Below are positions 23,984 through 33,100 of a DNA stretch of 35,782 bases, in pieces (position 1 is the first letter of the stretch; each line of letters opens with the position of its first letter). Where the stretch lies: assembly GCA_026001225.1 (NCBI GenBank), contig BNZQ01000018.1, forward strand, positions 1 to 35,782, written 5' to 3'. Below the pieces are notes generated by a model that searched no databases, was not told the origin of the DNA, and was given only the letters and a program-made list of their open reading frames with translations. The DNA comes from Clostridia bacterium (GTDB lineage: Bacteria; Bacillota; Clostridia; Christensenellales; DUVY01). Made by a program: the position numbers and the translations under genes.

Positions 23984-26650
23984 ATGAAAAAAATATCGAT
24001 CGTATTCCTCATGCTTTTACTCGCCGGAGCGTTCCTCATACCTCCGGCTTTTTCCTTGCGCGCTCATGCCATTGAAATAGAGCCTGTGAACGCGCAAAGC
24101 GGCTACCGCTGGTTTTCCTCGCCTTTGGCCCTCGCGTTCGGCGACGACGGCTCCATATTCGTTTCCGATCGGAATTACGGCGTCTTTTCTTTCGGCGCCG
24201 ACCGCAAGCTACGGGGCATTTTAACCGATCCCGACCGTCCGAATGCGGCCGTGTACGGCGATATAAACCTCGTCGGCGGCGTGCTGGCGGGGTTGGCGGA
24301 CGGCAAATTGTTTCTTTTGTACGCGCCCGATCCGCAGGGCTGGACGGTGGACGACCCCGGCAATATCCGCGGCAACGACTATATCGCTCTCGCCGCCGAC
24401 CCGTCGGGGACGCTGTACGCACTGACGCCGACGGGCGAAATCGACCGCGTTTCGGTCTCGCGGTCGCCCGCCGCTTCGACGATCTCGATCGCGGCGGACG
24501 GGCCGCAAATCGTCCCCCGCACGGCCGACCCCGCTCTTTCCCGTCTGACATCCGTCCGTTCGGCAAACGGCGGCCTCGCGCTCGCGGGCGACGACGGACG
24601 GCACGGCCTGATCGCCCTATACGATATCCAAAATTCCGCCGTCGTTTCCGCGATAGGCAAGGCTACACCCTATATCGCTCCCGTCCGTCATATCGCGGCG
24701 GGCACGGAAAACGATATCCATTACGTGATCGCGGCGCACGCGAACGGGGAAATCGTCAAATACGATTGGGCGACGGGAAAAATCCTCGCCCGCACGAACC
24801 GCGCGGACGCCCGTCTATCCTCCCCCACGCGCGTTTCGGCGCGCGGCGGCAGCGTCTATGTGTCCGACTCCGACACGTTGGCGGTCAACGAATACGCCTT
24901 AGAAGATTTAAGTTATAAAGGCGCGCTTTTCTACTCCAAAGGCTCGGATATCGGCAGGCTGGACAACCCCGGCGGGCTCGCCGTTTGGGGCGGCGAGCAA
25001 ATCGTCGCGGACACCGGCAACCGACGCGTCCAAATTTGGAAACGGGACGGAACGGCCGCCGCGTTTTCCGGCGCGGGCGCCGATACTTTCGTCGCGCCTT
25101 ACGACGCGGCGGCGGACGCGGAAGGCAATATCTACGTCGCGGACAACCGCACCGACCTCTATAAATTCGATCGGAATTTCGAGCTTCAATACAAGCTTCC
25201 GCTTGGCCGCGTATCCGTTACCGCGATCGCGGCGACGCCTGACGGACGGCTTTTCGCCGCCGATAAACTGAATAACCGCGTTTGGACGGTCGCGAAAAAC
25301 GAAGCGGACGAATACGCGGCGACAGAATACGGCGCGTTCGTAGCGTTGGCCGAGCCGATAGCCCTGGCCGCCTCTCACCGCCTGCCCGCCGTGTTCTGCC
25401 TGACCGCCGACGGCGGGACGGGCGCGTCCGTTTACATTTTACGGGACGGCACGTCCGCACCCGTGACAGACGGCGGCGCGCCGCTCGCCGTGCCGGGCGC
25501 AAAGCATATCGCCGTGGACGCGGAGGACAATCTGTTGATTTACGCCGACCCGTCCGGCCGGCCCTCCGTACTGAAATTCGCGCCCGTGCAAAACACGCCC
25601 GCGGGCGTTCTGGCGGGCGAATATGCCGCCGCCGGTTCCGACAATCTCGCATACGACGACGGTTTGACAGCCTCGGTCGCGGGCTTGACTTGCGACCCGA
25701 TCACGGGCGCGCCGTATCTGTCCGATTCCGGCCGCTCCGCCGTATCGGGCGTCAAGGCCTATAATAAGACGAATCCCTTGCCCGACCCGTATACGCACCC
25801 CGTCGATTATGCCGTTAAAACCGCCGTGTCCTCAATCGAAACCGCCCGCCTGACGCGCGACGCGGCCGCCCTGTCCGTCCCGTACGGCTCGAAACCCGAC
25901 GCGGATTTTAAAAAGGACGCGCCCGCGATCGTTCTGAAACGCGATTTGACCGACGACGCGAATTGCTATAACTCTTACTTTTCCTACGTCTTTTTGCCCG
26001 AAACCGGACAAGCGGGCTACGTCTTGAAGTCCGCCTTGGGCGAAGCCGCCCAAAATGTCAGACCCGCTTTTACGGACGGCCGAATCTACACGGAAAACGC
26101 GCCCGTCTATAAATATCCCTCGAAGAACGCGCCCGAACTCGTCCGGTTCCCTAAAAACAAACAGGTAAAGCTCTTGTCCGCCCCCGTCTTTCAAAGCGGC
26201 GCGGACAAATGGTATTGCATCGAATTGGAAAACGGAATCGGCTTTATCGACGTATTGAACGTATCCAACGGAAAATACAGGCCGACGGACGGGACGCTGG
26301 CGACTGACGCCGCGATTTCCCGCTCCGGCGCGGGCGGAGCGACGCTGTACGAGCGCAGCGCGGCGGGCGGTTACGAGCCGCTCGCGGACAATGGCGGCGT
26401 CGTGACCCTGCCGAACGGCGCGCGCGTAAAGGTATCCGGCGTGTTCGACCCGAATTCCGAGTATACCCCCGTCACCTATCAGGATAGCCGGTTCGGCATG
26501 ATCGACGGCTACGTGCGGACGCGATATATCAAATACGACTCCGTTTCGCGCTTTCAGCTGATCATGCTGGGAGCTTTGATCGTTTTACTCGCCGCCGCCG
26601 TCGTTTGTTTTGTCGTCGTTCGGAAAAAACGGTTGCGCTCCGTCGTATGA
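23984..26650 (+). CDS. exported membrane-anchored protein with NHL-like beta-propeller and SH3-like domain
   Basis: The 888-residue protein begins with a clear signal peptide (KK, then a hydrophobic run to about residue 29, AHA before the mature part). Residues about 40-600 contain repeated beta-propeller blades with NHL-like wording such as DNPGGLAVWGGEQIVADTGNRRVQIWKRDG and AAADAEGNIYVADNRTDLYKFDRNF. An SH3-like stretch follows (VYKYPSKNAPELVRFPKNKQVKLL, then WYCIELENGIGFIDV). A membrane helix (LIMLGALIVLLAAAVVCFVVV) and basic tail KKRLRSVV end the protein. The bulk lies outside the membrane; a scaffold or wall-sensing role is plausible but unproven. No ribosome site is evident before ATG 23984. 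Its last 66 bp overlap the opposite SSB-like gene. Confidence 0.85.
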   Translation: MKKISIVFLMLLLAGAFLIPPAFSLRAHAIEIEPVNAQSGYRWFSSPLALAFGDDGSIFVSDRNYGVFSFGADRKLRGILTDPDRPNAAVYGDINLVGGVLAGLADGKLFLLYAPDPQGWTVDDPGNIRGNDYIALAADPSGTLYALTPTGEIDRVSVSRSPAASTISIAADGPQIVPRTADPALSRLTSVRSANGGLALAGDDGRHGLIALYDIQNSAVVSAIGKATPYIAPVRHIAAGTENDIHYVIAAHANGEIVKYDWATGKILARTNRADARLSSPTRVSARGGSVYVSDSDTLAVNEYALEDLSYKGALFYSKGSDIGRLDNPGGLAVWGGEQIVADTGNRRVQIWKRDGTAAAFSGAGADTFVAPYDAAADAEGNIYVADNRTDLYKFDRNFELQYKLPLGRVSVTAIAATPDGRLFAADKLNNRVWTVAKNEADEYAATEYGAFVALAEPIALAASHRLPAVFCLTADGGTGASVYILRDGTSAPVTDGGAPLAVPGAKHIAVDAEDNLLIYADPSGRPSVLKFAPVQNTPAGVLAGEYAAAGSDNLAYDDGLTASVAGLTCDPITGAPYLSDSGRSAVSGVKAYNKTNPLPDPYTHPVDYAVKTAVSSIETARLTRDAAALSVPYGSKPDADFKKDAPAIVLKRDLTDDANCYNSYFSYVFLPETGQAGYVLKSALGEAAQNVRPAFTDGRIYTENAPVYKYPSKNAPELVRFPKNKQVKLLSAPVFQSGADKWYCIELENGIGFIDVLNVSNGKYRPTDGTLATDAAISRSGAGGATLYERSAAGGYEPLADNGGVVTLPNGARVKVSGVFDPNSEYTPVTYQDSRFGMIDGYVRTRYIKYDSVSRFQLIMLGALIVLLAAAVVCFVVVRKKRLRSVV

Positions 26651-27319
26651 AGAAAGGCTCTGCGGCTGTTCCCGCAGGTGCTCCGGTAACGTTTCCGGCC
26701 CCGTACCCGACACAAAAACGCCCGTTCCGATTTGGTTGACCGACACCTCGAATGCGGTGCGCGTTTCGATTTCGGTCTCGCTCAAACGCTTTTGATATTC
26801 GCGGCTCTGCACGCGGCCCGATATTTGGATTTTCGCACCGATCGGGATATCTTTCACATACCGCGCGTTACGGCCCCACGCGATGCAAGGGATGTAATCC
26901 GATTTGTTATAGGCGCGGTTTACTGCAAGCAGCAAATCGCAAATCTCACGTTTAAAGGGCGTCATGCGGTAGATAGGCGGCTTGCAGATATAGCCCTCCA
27001 ATTCGATCAAATTGGGATTGCGGCCCTCCTGCACGGGCTCGAATTCGCGCACGAAAACGGTCAGGCGCAGGCGGCTCGCCCCGCCGTCGAATTTGTTATA
27101 GCTCCGCAACTGTCCGTTCAAGGCGACCGCGCTGCCGACCTTTACGTCCCAACCCGCGATAAGCCGTTCGCTGACCGTGATAGGCAGCCGGTCGGTCGCG
27201 GCAGACAGCCGGTTGACCGAAAGAAACATCTCGTAAAAGCCCTCGCCGTACACCGAGTGACTGTACACCGGTTCGGTGACGACCGTACCCGTCAAAAAGA
27301 CCTTGTTTGCAGATTCCAT
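26585..27319 (-). CDS. tandem-OB single-stranded DNA-binding-like protein
   Basis: The 244-residue protein has two consecutive SSB-type OB folds. The first (about 3-105) starts NKVFLTGTVVTEP and contains LNGQLRSYNKF. The second (about 112-205) starts NLIELEGYICKPPIYR, with CDLLLAVNRAYNKSDYIPCIAWGRNARYV and GAKIQISGRVQSREYQKR, the standard SSB core. The C-terminus is acidic and glycine-rich (PNDDKTNDGGGE) but lacks the usual DDDIPF protein-docking tip. It is probably an auxiliary SSB rather than the main one. ATG 27319 follows AAAGGAG. Its 3' end overlaps the propeller gene by 66 bp tail to tail. Confidence 0.86.
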   Translation of the reverse strand: MESANKVFLTGTVVTEPVYSHSVYGEGFYEMFLSVNRLSAATDRLPITVSERLIAGWDVKVGSAVALNGQLRSYNKFDGGASRLRLTVFVREFEPVQEGRNPNLIELEGYICKPPIYRMTPFKREICDLLLAVNRAYNKSDYIPCIAWGRNARYVKDIPIGAKIQISGRVQSREYQKRLSETEIETRTAFEVSVNQIGTGVFVSGTGPETLPEHLREQPQSLSSYDGAQPFFPNDDKTNDGGGE

Positions 27320-27365
27320 TTGTTTATGCTCCTTTGTTTCTTTTGAAGTTGCCTTGTAATTTTAG

Positions 27366-27492
27366 GTGAAAACTGAAAATTATGGATCTATCGAAGAAAA
27401 ACTTTTATTATGGTTTACGTTCCTTGGCCGCCGACAAAGCCGTCTTTACGATATTCGACCGAAATTTTCACTTTTCACTTTTCAGTTATTTT
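27366..27492. repeat. candidate small inverted-repeat element between ssb-like and pdaB-like genes
   Basis: AACTGAAAA at 27,371-27,379 is repeated in inverse at 27,479-27,487, and both ends carry GTGAAAA runs (GTGAAAACTGAAAAT on the left; inverse AAAGTGAAAAGTGAAAAT on the right). The roughly 127-bp segment between the genes has no good ORF and looks like a short non-autonomous element. Confidence 0.4.
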
Positions 27493-27495
27493 TCC

Positions 27496-28260
27496 CTATT
27501 TCGCCTTCATTTCGCCGGCGTGGTCGATCGTGTATTCGCCTTTTAGCAAGAGATCGCCCACGCTTGTGACCGTAAAGCCTTTATTTTTGAGTCCGAGCAG
27601 GATCGCGGGCAACGCGTCGGGCGTGAATTTTCCGTCGTTGTGAAAGAGGATGACCGAACCCGGTTTGACCCGGGAAAGCACTCTTTCGGTCATCGTCTGC
27701 GAGCTTAAATCCTTCCAATCCAAGGAATCGACGTCCCATTGAATCGTTTTTAAGCCTAATCTGCCGCACACGTTCAGCATCTTATCGCTGTAATCGCCGA
27801 ACGGGGCGCGGAACAATTCCGTTTTCTTTTTTGTGACCGCCTCGATCGACGCGCAGGATTCTTTGAGTTCGAGCTCCATTTGCGCTTCCGACAGGCGCGG
27901 CATGTGCGGATGCGTGTTGCTGTGCGTACCGATTTCCAAGCCGGCGTCGTTTATCTTTTGGACGTATTCGGGATACTTGCGCGCCCAAAAACCCACCAAA
28001 AAGAAGGTCGCGGACACGTCGTATTCCTTGATCGTATCCAACAGGCTTTGCGTCCTGTCCGCGCCCCACGCCGCGTCGAAGCTGATCGCCACCTTCTTTT
28101 CCGTCGTGTCCACGCGGTAGATCGGCACCTTGCGGGGATTGACGCCCAAATACACCGCCGCCGCGTTCGATTGCACCGTCAGCGCGGCGACCGCCGCAAG
28201 GACGGCGAGCGCGGCCGCGGCGAGCATCAAGCTTTTTTTCTTTACGACAAGATAGCGCAA
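27496..28260 (-). CDS. pdaB: polysaccharide deacetylase, PdaB-like (sporulation type)
   Basis: The 254-residue protein has an N-terminal membrane or signal segment (SLMLAAAALAVLAAVAALTV) and a NodB domain with the catalytic motif VAISFDAAWG (D62), the zinc motif GTHSNTHPH (H113, H117), FRAPFGDYS and a final VILFHND motif. DAAW in place of the usual DDGP is the mark of the spore PdaB group, which acts on cortex peptidoglycan. This implies a spore-forming ancestry. The start is a TTG at 28,260 with AGGAG six bases upstream; the first ATG lies 11 codons later and would have no ribosome site. It is transcribed away from the SDR gene. Confidence 0.9.
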   Translation of the reverse strand: MRYLVVKKKSLMLAAAALAVLAAVAALTVQSNAAAVYLGVNPRKVPIYRVDTTEKKVAISFDAAWGADRTQSLLDTIKEYDVSATFFLVGFWARKYPEYVQKINDAGLEIGTHSNTHPHMPRLSEAQMELELKESCASIEAVTKKKTELFRAPFGDYSDKMLNVCGRLGLKTIQWDVDSLDWKDLSSQTMTERVLSRVKPGSVILFHNDGKFTPDALPAILLGLKNKGFTVTSVGDLLLKGEYTIDHAGEMKAK

Positions 28261-28416
28261 ATTTTTACTCCTATTTATAATACTACATTTTGGCCGAATC
28301 CGTTGCGTTTTTTTTGCCGATTTTTGTCGAAAAAGCCAAAGTGTGGATTATCGCTGTTTTACTCTATGAAACGGGCCGACGGAATAGAACGCAGATCAAA
28401 TATTGCATTCAATAAT

Positions 28417-28445
28417 ATGACAATTTTCAAAAAAAATGGTATACT
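28417..28445 (+). promoter_or_regulatory. promoter of the SDR gene, apparently giving a leaderless mRNA
   Basis: ATGACA (28,417-28,422), a 17-bp spacer and extended -10 TGGTATACT (hexamer 28,440-28,445). The predicted transcription start (about 28,452) coincides with the ATG at 28,453. Confidence 0.72.
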
Positions 28446-28452
28446 TGTACGC

Positions 28453-29241
28453 ATGAATAAAATCGTCGTCATATCGGGCGGATCATCGGGACTCGGCGCG
28501 GCCCTCAAAGAAAAATTTTTACAGGCGGGCGACACGGTTATCGACTTGTCGCGTTCGGCGTCCGGCGGCGCAAACTCCGCAAATGATATCGCCGTCGCCT
28601 GCGACGTGACCAAGGAGGCCGATATCGCCGCCGCCGTCGAAACCGTCCGGCGAGGCTTCGGGCGGATCGATATCCTGATCAACAACGCGGGCTTCGGGCT
28701 CATCGGCGCGACCGAAATGCTGCCCGCCGCCGCCGTTTCCGCCGTGATGGACGTAAACTATACGGGTTCCTTCTTGCTTTCGAAAGCCTGCCTGCCCCTG
28801 ATGAAGCGGAGCGCGAGGATCATCAATATCAGCTCGATCTGCGCTCTGCTTTCCGTGCCCTATCGCGGCGTTTATTGCTCGGCCAAAGCGGCGCAAAGCA
28901 TGTTATCACTGTCCATGCGGACGGAGCTTAAAAACAGCGGTATCAAGGTCGTTTGCGTCTGCCCCGGCGAGATCGACACGCCGTTTCCCAAAAACCGCAT
29001 TATCGTCGCGGACACGAACGACCGCTACGGCGACGCGCCGCAAAGGGATGCCGAACGCATCGAAAGGCGCGCGGAAAAGAGAATGTCCCTGTCCTATGCG
29101 GCGAAAAAAATCTTTCGGATCGCGGATAGAAAATCCGGTCCCCTGTATATCGTCGGGAAAAAATACAAGCTCTTTTATCTCGCGCAGAAAATCCTGCCCT
29201 TTTCGTGGTTCTTCGCACTTTCGGAAAAAGCGTTTAAGTGA
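28453..29241 (+). CDS. short-chain dehydrogenase/reductase (SDR)
   Basis: The 262-residue protein is a classical SDR. The cofactor motif ISGGSSGLG lies at residues 7-15, DVTKEAD follows the acidic loop, INNAG is at 76-80, the structural Asn is in VNYTGS, the catalytic Ser is in INISS (127-128), and YCSAK supplies Y141 and K145. A C-terminal basic/hydrophobic tail (KYKLFYLAQKILPFSWFFAL) suggests membrane association. It reduces or oxidises a carbonyl or alcohol of unknown identity. Upstream frame extension is rejected because the promoter ends directly before ATG 28453; no ribosome site exists, so translation is probably leaderless. It converges on the GDSL gene with a 6-bp gap. Confidence 0.9.
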   Translation: MNKIVVISGGSSGLGAALKEKFLQAGDTVIDLSRSASGGANSANDIAVACDVTKEADIAAAVETVRRGFGRIDILINNAGFGLIGATEMLPAAAVSAVMDVNYTGSFLLSKACLPLMKRSARIINISSICALLSVPYRGVYCSAKAAQSMLSLSMRTELKNSGIKVVCVCPGEIDTPFPKNRIIVADTNDRYGDAPQRDAERIERRAEKRMSLSYAAKKIFRIADRKSGPLYIVGKKYKLFYLAQKILPFSWFFALSEKAFK

Positions 29242-29247
29242 GCGGGT

Positions 29248-29856
29248 TTACAAAAATTTCTTTAATTCCGCGGTCAGCGCATCCGCGATAACGTCCTGCC
29301 CCGCCGCGTCGGGATGCACGCCGTCCGCGGCGAAGGTTTCGGGCCTTTGCGTTTTCGTCAGGCCGTCGAAGATGTCCGCCGTCCGCACGTAGCCGTCGGC
29401 ATATTCGGCGGCCAATTGATCGCAAACCGCTTTCTTGCCCGCGAACTCGGCCTCCCACGCGGGCGTGACTACGCCGCAACGCAGGATATAGGGCTGTAAC
29501 ATAATGATTTTGGCCTCGATCTTTTTACATGCTTTCAGAATTTGAACATAGCTTTTTTCAAAATCCGCGTCGCTCGTCGGATCGTTGGCAGCGTCGAACT
29601 TGCGCCAAACGTCGTTGACCCCGATCATAATTGTGACGATATCGGGCTTTAATGCGAGCGCGTCTCGTTCCCAACGGTTTACGAGGTCCGCCGCGCGGTT
29701 GCCGCTGATACCGCGATTGTCATAAACGGCGTTCTTCTTTTCCGCTTTCAGCCGTTCCGCGACCTTTCTGACGTACCCGTTACCCAAACCTTCGGGATCG
29801 GAAAGCCGCCCCGCGTCGGTAATGCTGTCGCCCTGAAATACGATTGTTTTTTTCAT
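29248..29856 (-). CDS. GDSL/SGNH-family esterase (acetylxylan-esterase-like)
   Basis: The 202-residue cytoplasmic protein carries all SGNH blocks: FQGDSITD (nucleophile S11), NRGISGNRA (Gly), IGVNDVW (Asn) and DGVHPDAAG (D178, H181). Length and motifs match short GDSL lipases/acylhydrolases such as sugar acetyl esterases. The ATG at 29856 has AAGGAAG upstream. It shares no operator with the earlier SGNH protein (10,286-11,368), from which it differs in size and N-terminal domain. Confidence 0.92.
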   Translation of the reverse strand: MKKTIVFQGDSITDAGRLSDPEGLGNGYVRKVAERLKAEKKNAVYDNRGISGNRAADLVNRWERDALALKPDIVTIMIGVNDVWRKFDAANDPTSDADFEKSYVQILKACKKIEAKIIMLQPYILRCGVVTPAWEAEFAGKKAVCDQLAAEYADGYVRTADIFDGLTKTQRPETFAADGVHPDAAGQDVIADALTAELKKFL

Positions 29857-29903
29857 TTTTAGGCTTCCTTTTTTGTGAAAAATTTTACGAGAAAACTTTT
29901 TAT

Positions 29904-29932
29904 ATTATATCATAGTACGGAAAGTTTGTCAT
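29904..29932 (-). promoter_or_regulatory. promoter of the GDSL esterase gene
   Basis: On the minus strand ATGACA (29,932-29,927), a 17-bp spacer and extended -10 TGATATAAT (hexamer 29,909-29,904). Confidence 0.7.
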
Positions 29933-30050
29933 CTTAAAAACATTCAGCCACCCCGTCCGTTTCGCGGCCACTTCTCCATAGAAGGGAATTTTTCAACGGA
30001 TAACAAGCTTGCGCAATGCAATCCGACCTGACGCGTTTAAGGGGGGGATC

Positions 30051-30116
30051 GGGGGAACAATCGCAAGTCCCCCCGAATTTTCTTTGCTACTTTCTTTATA
30101 GTATAAAAGAAAGTAG
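30051..30116. other. two tandem hairpins in the divergent intergenic region
   Basis: GGGGGA (30,051-30,056) can pair with TCCCCC (30,068-30,073). CTACTTTCTTT (30,087-30,097) is perfectly complementary to AAAGAAAGTAG (30,106-30,116) around an 8-nt loop. They lie in the roughly 305-bp region between the divergent esterase and helicase genes, which otherwise holds only the esterase promoter. The second could be a repeat-type element or an operator. Confidence 0.45.
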
Positions 30117-30161
30117 GCTGATTTCCTTTTCTTTTTCGCGAAAAAATGATAAGATATAGTT

Positions 30162-33100
30162 ATGGACGCCAACCAACTGTTGTATAAGGAATTGTATTGG
30201 CTGCGCGAGGGCTTAAAAGAGCGCGGGCGGGCGGCCGACGGGCGCACGCCCGCCGTTTGCACCAACGAGGCTTTGAGCGAAATCGCGCGCCTCCGCCCCA
30301 AAACTCGCGAGGAGTTCCGTTGCGTGCGCGGGATCAGCGCGGCCTTTACCGAAAAGTACGCCGACGCGTTTTTAAAGGTCATCTTAAAACATGTCAAACG
30401 GGGCGCGCCCGCCGTGAAATCTCTGACGAAGAACACGCGCGAGGTCTTGAAGGAGCTCGAAAAGAAGCTGATCAATATCAACCGCCGCAACCGTTTGCTG
30501 TACATGGCTAAGCTTTACCCGAAGTACGGCTGCGATCTGTTCGATTCCGGCGGTAAATACAATCCGACGGATATCCTGTTCACCAAAAAGGACGTGCGCC
30601 TGTGTTCCGTTAACGACAAGGGCGCGCGCGGGCAATCCGGCGAGGACAAGTACAAACGGTTGGTCGCCCTTTTGCGCGAAACCGCGAAAGACCGCCGCGA
30701 AAAAGGACAATCGGGCTTGTATATCGGCTACCCCTTTGTGCGCGGCCGGCTGACGGGCGAAAATTTCGACGTGCGCGCGCCGCTCGCCCTCTTTCCCGTG
30801 ATCGTGACGCGCGAGCCCGGATACATATCCGCGCGCTTGGACGAGAGCCGCGACGCGGTTTTCAACAACAACCTGATTTTAGCGCAGTTCAAATTCGGCG
30901 GAAAATCCGCGCCCCTGCCCAACAACATTGTCGAGGACGTCTCGCGGACGGGCTTTTTAACAGGCTTGATTCACTTTTACAAGGCGAACGGAATCGAATT
31001 GCGCCCCGCGCAAAACGTCGACGCCGTTTCCAAATTCGTCGAATACGCCGCCGGTGAAATCCCCGCCTGCAAGAGCGGCGAGCTGTACGTCGAGGAAAAT
31101 ATCGTCCTCGGCAACTACCCCGCTTTTTCGAGCGTCCTGCAAAAGGATTTTGTGGATATCGCCGAAAACGGGGAAATAAACCCGTTCCTCGACGAGCTGC
31201 TGACCGGCATGGGCGACACGGATTACTACGCCGATTCGGAGGGCGGCGCGGACGGCGCGGGGACGGTTTCCGAGCACGATTTAACCTATATCGGCGACCT
31301 CAACGGTTCGCAGGAAAATGTCCTCGTCGAAGTCAAACGGCGGGACGCACTCGTCATTCAGGGGCCGCCCGGCACCGGAAAATCGCAGACGATCGCAAGC
31401 TTAATCGCCGACTTCGCGAACGCGGGCAAGAGCGTGCTGATGGTATCCGAAAAAAAGGCCGCGCTGGACGTGGTGTATTCCCGCCTCGGCAAGCTCAACT
31501 CCTACGCGCTGTTGATCGACGACACCAACGATAAGCTTGCGTTTTACGCGCAGGCGGGCAAGCTCGCGGCGTTGCCCGCCGTTCCCCCGCCCGCGGACGC
31601 GGGGCTGCTGATCGCGGCGGACGGTATCGACGCGCGCGTCAAAAAATTGGAGCATATCGTCCAAAAGCTGTACGCGGCGGACGCGTTCGGCGTCGAGCCG
31701 TATAAGCTGTATTTGGAAAATCGGAAAATCGACATCAACGAGCCCGCGGAGAAACGGAAATACGACGCTTTACGCGCGCGTTTTACGGAAATACGCGACG
31801 GCGACGACCTTGCTTGCAAGGCGACGGTCATGAAGTATCCCGCGCTGCACGGCTGTTTTGAAAAATTTCAGGACGCGCGTACCGCGCGCAACGCCTACAC
31901 GCTCGTTCAAATCACGCTCGCCGCCCCTTGGATCGCCGCGCTGAAAGACGACATGAGCGAATACGATATCGCCGACTGCCGCGCCCGCGCCGAGGAAATT
32001 GACCGTATCGTCGATCATAGGCGCAAAATGAATTTCCTGCAACGTCTCTTTACGCCGAACAAAGCCGCGCCCGTTCTGAAAGCGTTGGCCGCGAAATATT
32101 TTACCCGTTCCGACCTTTCGCTGAAAAAGCATATTTTGAAGCGCGGCATGAACGCGGCGATTCTGAACCGTTATGCCGAATATCGGAGCGTCCGCGCCGT
32201 TTACGAGACCTTAAACGACGAGGAAGTCGCCTATTTCGACGCGGTTTTATCGGTCGGCGAAGCGTTGAATCCCGGATTGAAGTACGCGGAGGAAACGCCC
32301 GATTTGGCGGCGTGGAACGGGGAATTGTACAACTATCTGATCTGCGACTATCTCTATAAATTCGAGGCCGAAAACCGCGAGGCCCTCTCCCATATCGGCA
32401 ATTTCCGCGAAACGCTGGCCGAGATATCCCGCCTGATCGCCCAAAAGAAGCGGCTGACCGTGGGCGCGTTAGAAGAGATTTTGCGCAAAACCTTGGACAA
32501 CGTTACGGCCTCCAAACGGGCGGGCGAAATCGCGCGTGTCTGTGAGAGTAAGCGGAAATGGAGCGTCAAAAAATTCGTTACCGCCTTCGGCTTCGAGCTG
32601 TTCCGCGGCGTCAGGATTTGGCTGATGACGCCCGAAGCGGTTTCCGAACTCTTGCCCCTTGAAAGCGGTTTATTCGACCTGCTGATCTTCGACGAGGCCT
32701 CGCAAATGTATGTCGAAAAGGGCGTGCCCGCGATCTTCCGCGCAAAAAAGGTCGTTATCGCGGGCGATTCCAAACAGCTACGCCCCTCCTCCCTGGGCGC
32801 GGGCCGCATCGAATACGACGAGGAAGCCGAGGACGACGCCGCACCGAACGCCGCCCTCGAAGAGGAAAGCCTGCTGGACACGGCGCGCTTTAAATACCCC
32901 GCCGTCACGCTGAATTATCACTACCGCTCGCAGTTCGAGGAATTGATCGCCTTTTCCAATTATGCGTTTTATCGGGGCGGGCTGTACGTTTCCCCGAATA
33001 TTATCGGACATCCTGTTTCGTCGCCGTCCGCCGGCGGCGCGGCCGAAATTTTCAATACGGATTTACCGCCGATCCGCGTCGTAAAAACGGACGACGGCTT

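Noticed and set aside
27880..28452. Long N-terminal extension of the SDR
   Set aside because: It is antisense to the PdaB-like gene, and a promoter lies directly before ATG 28453.
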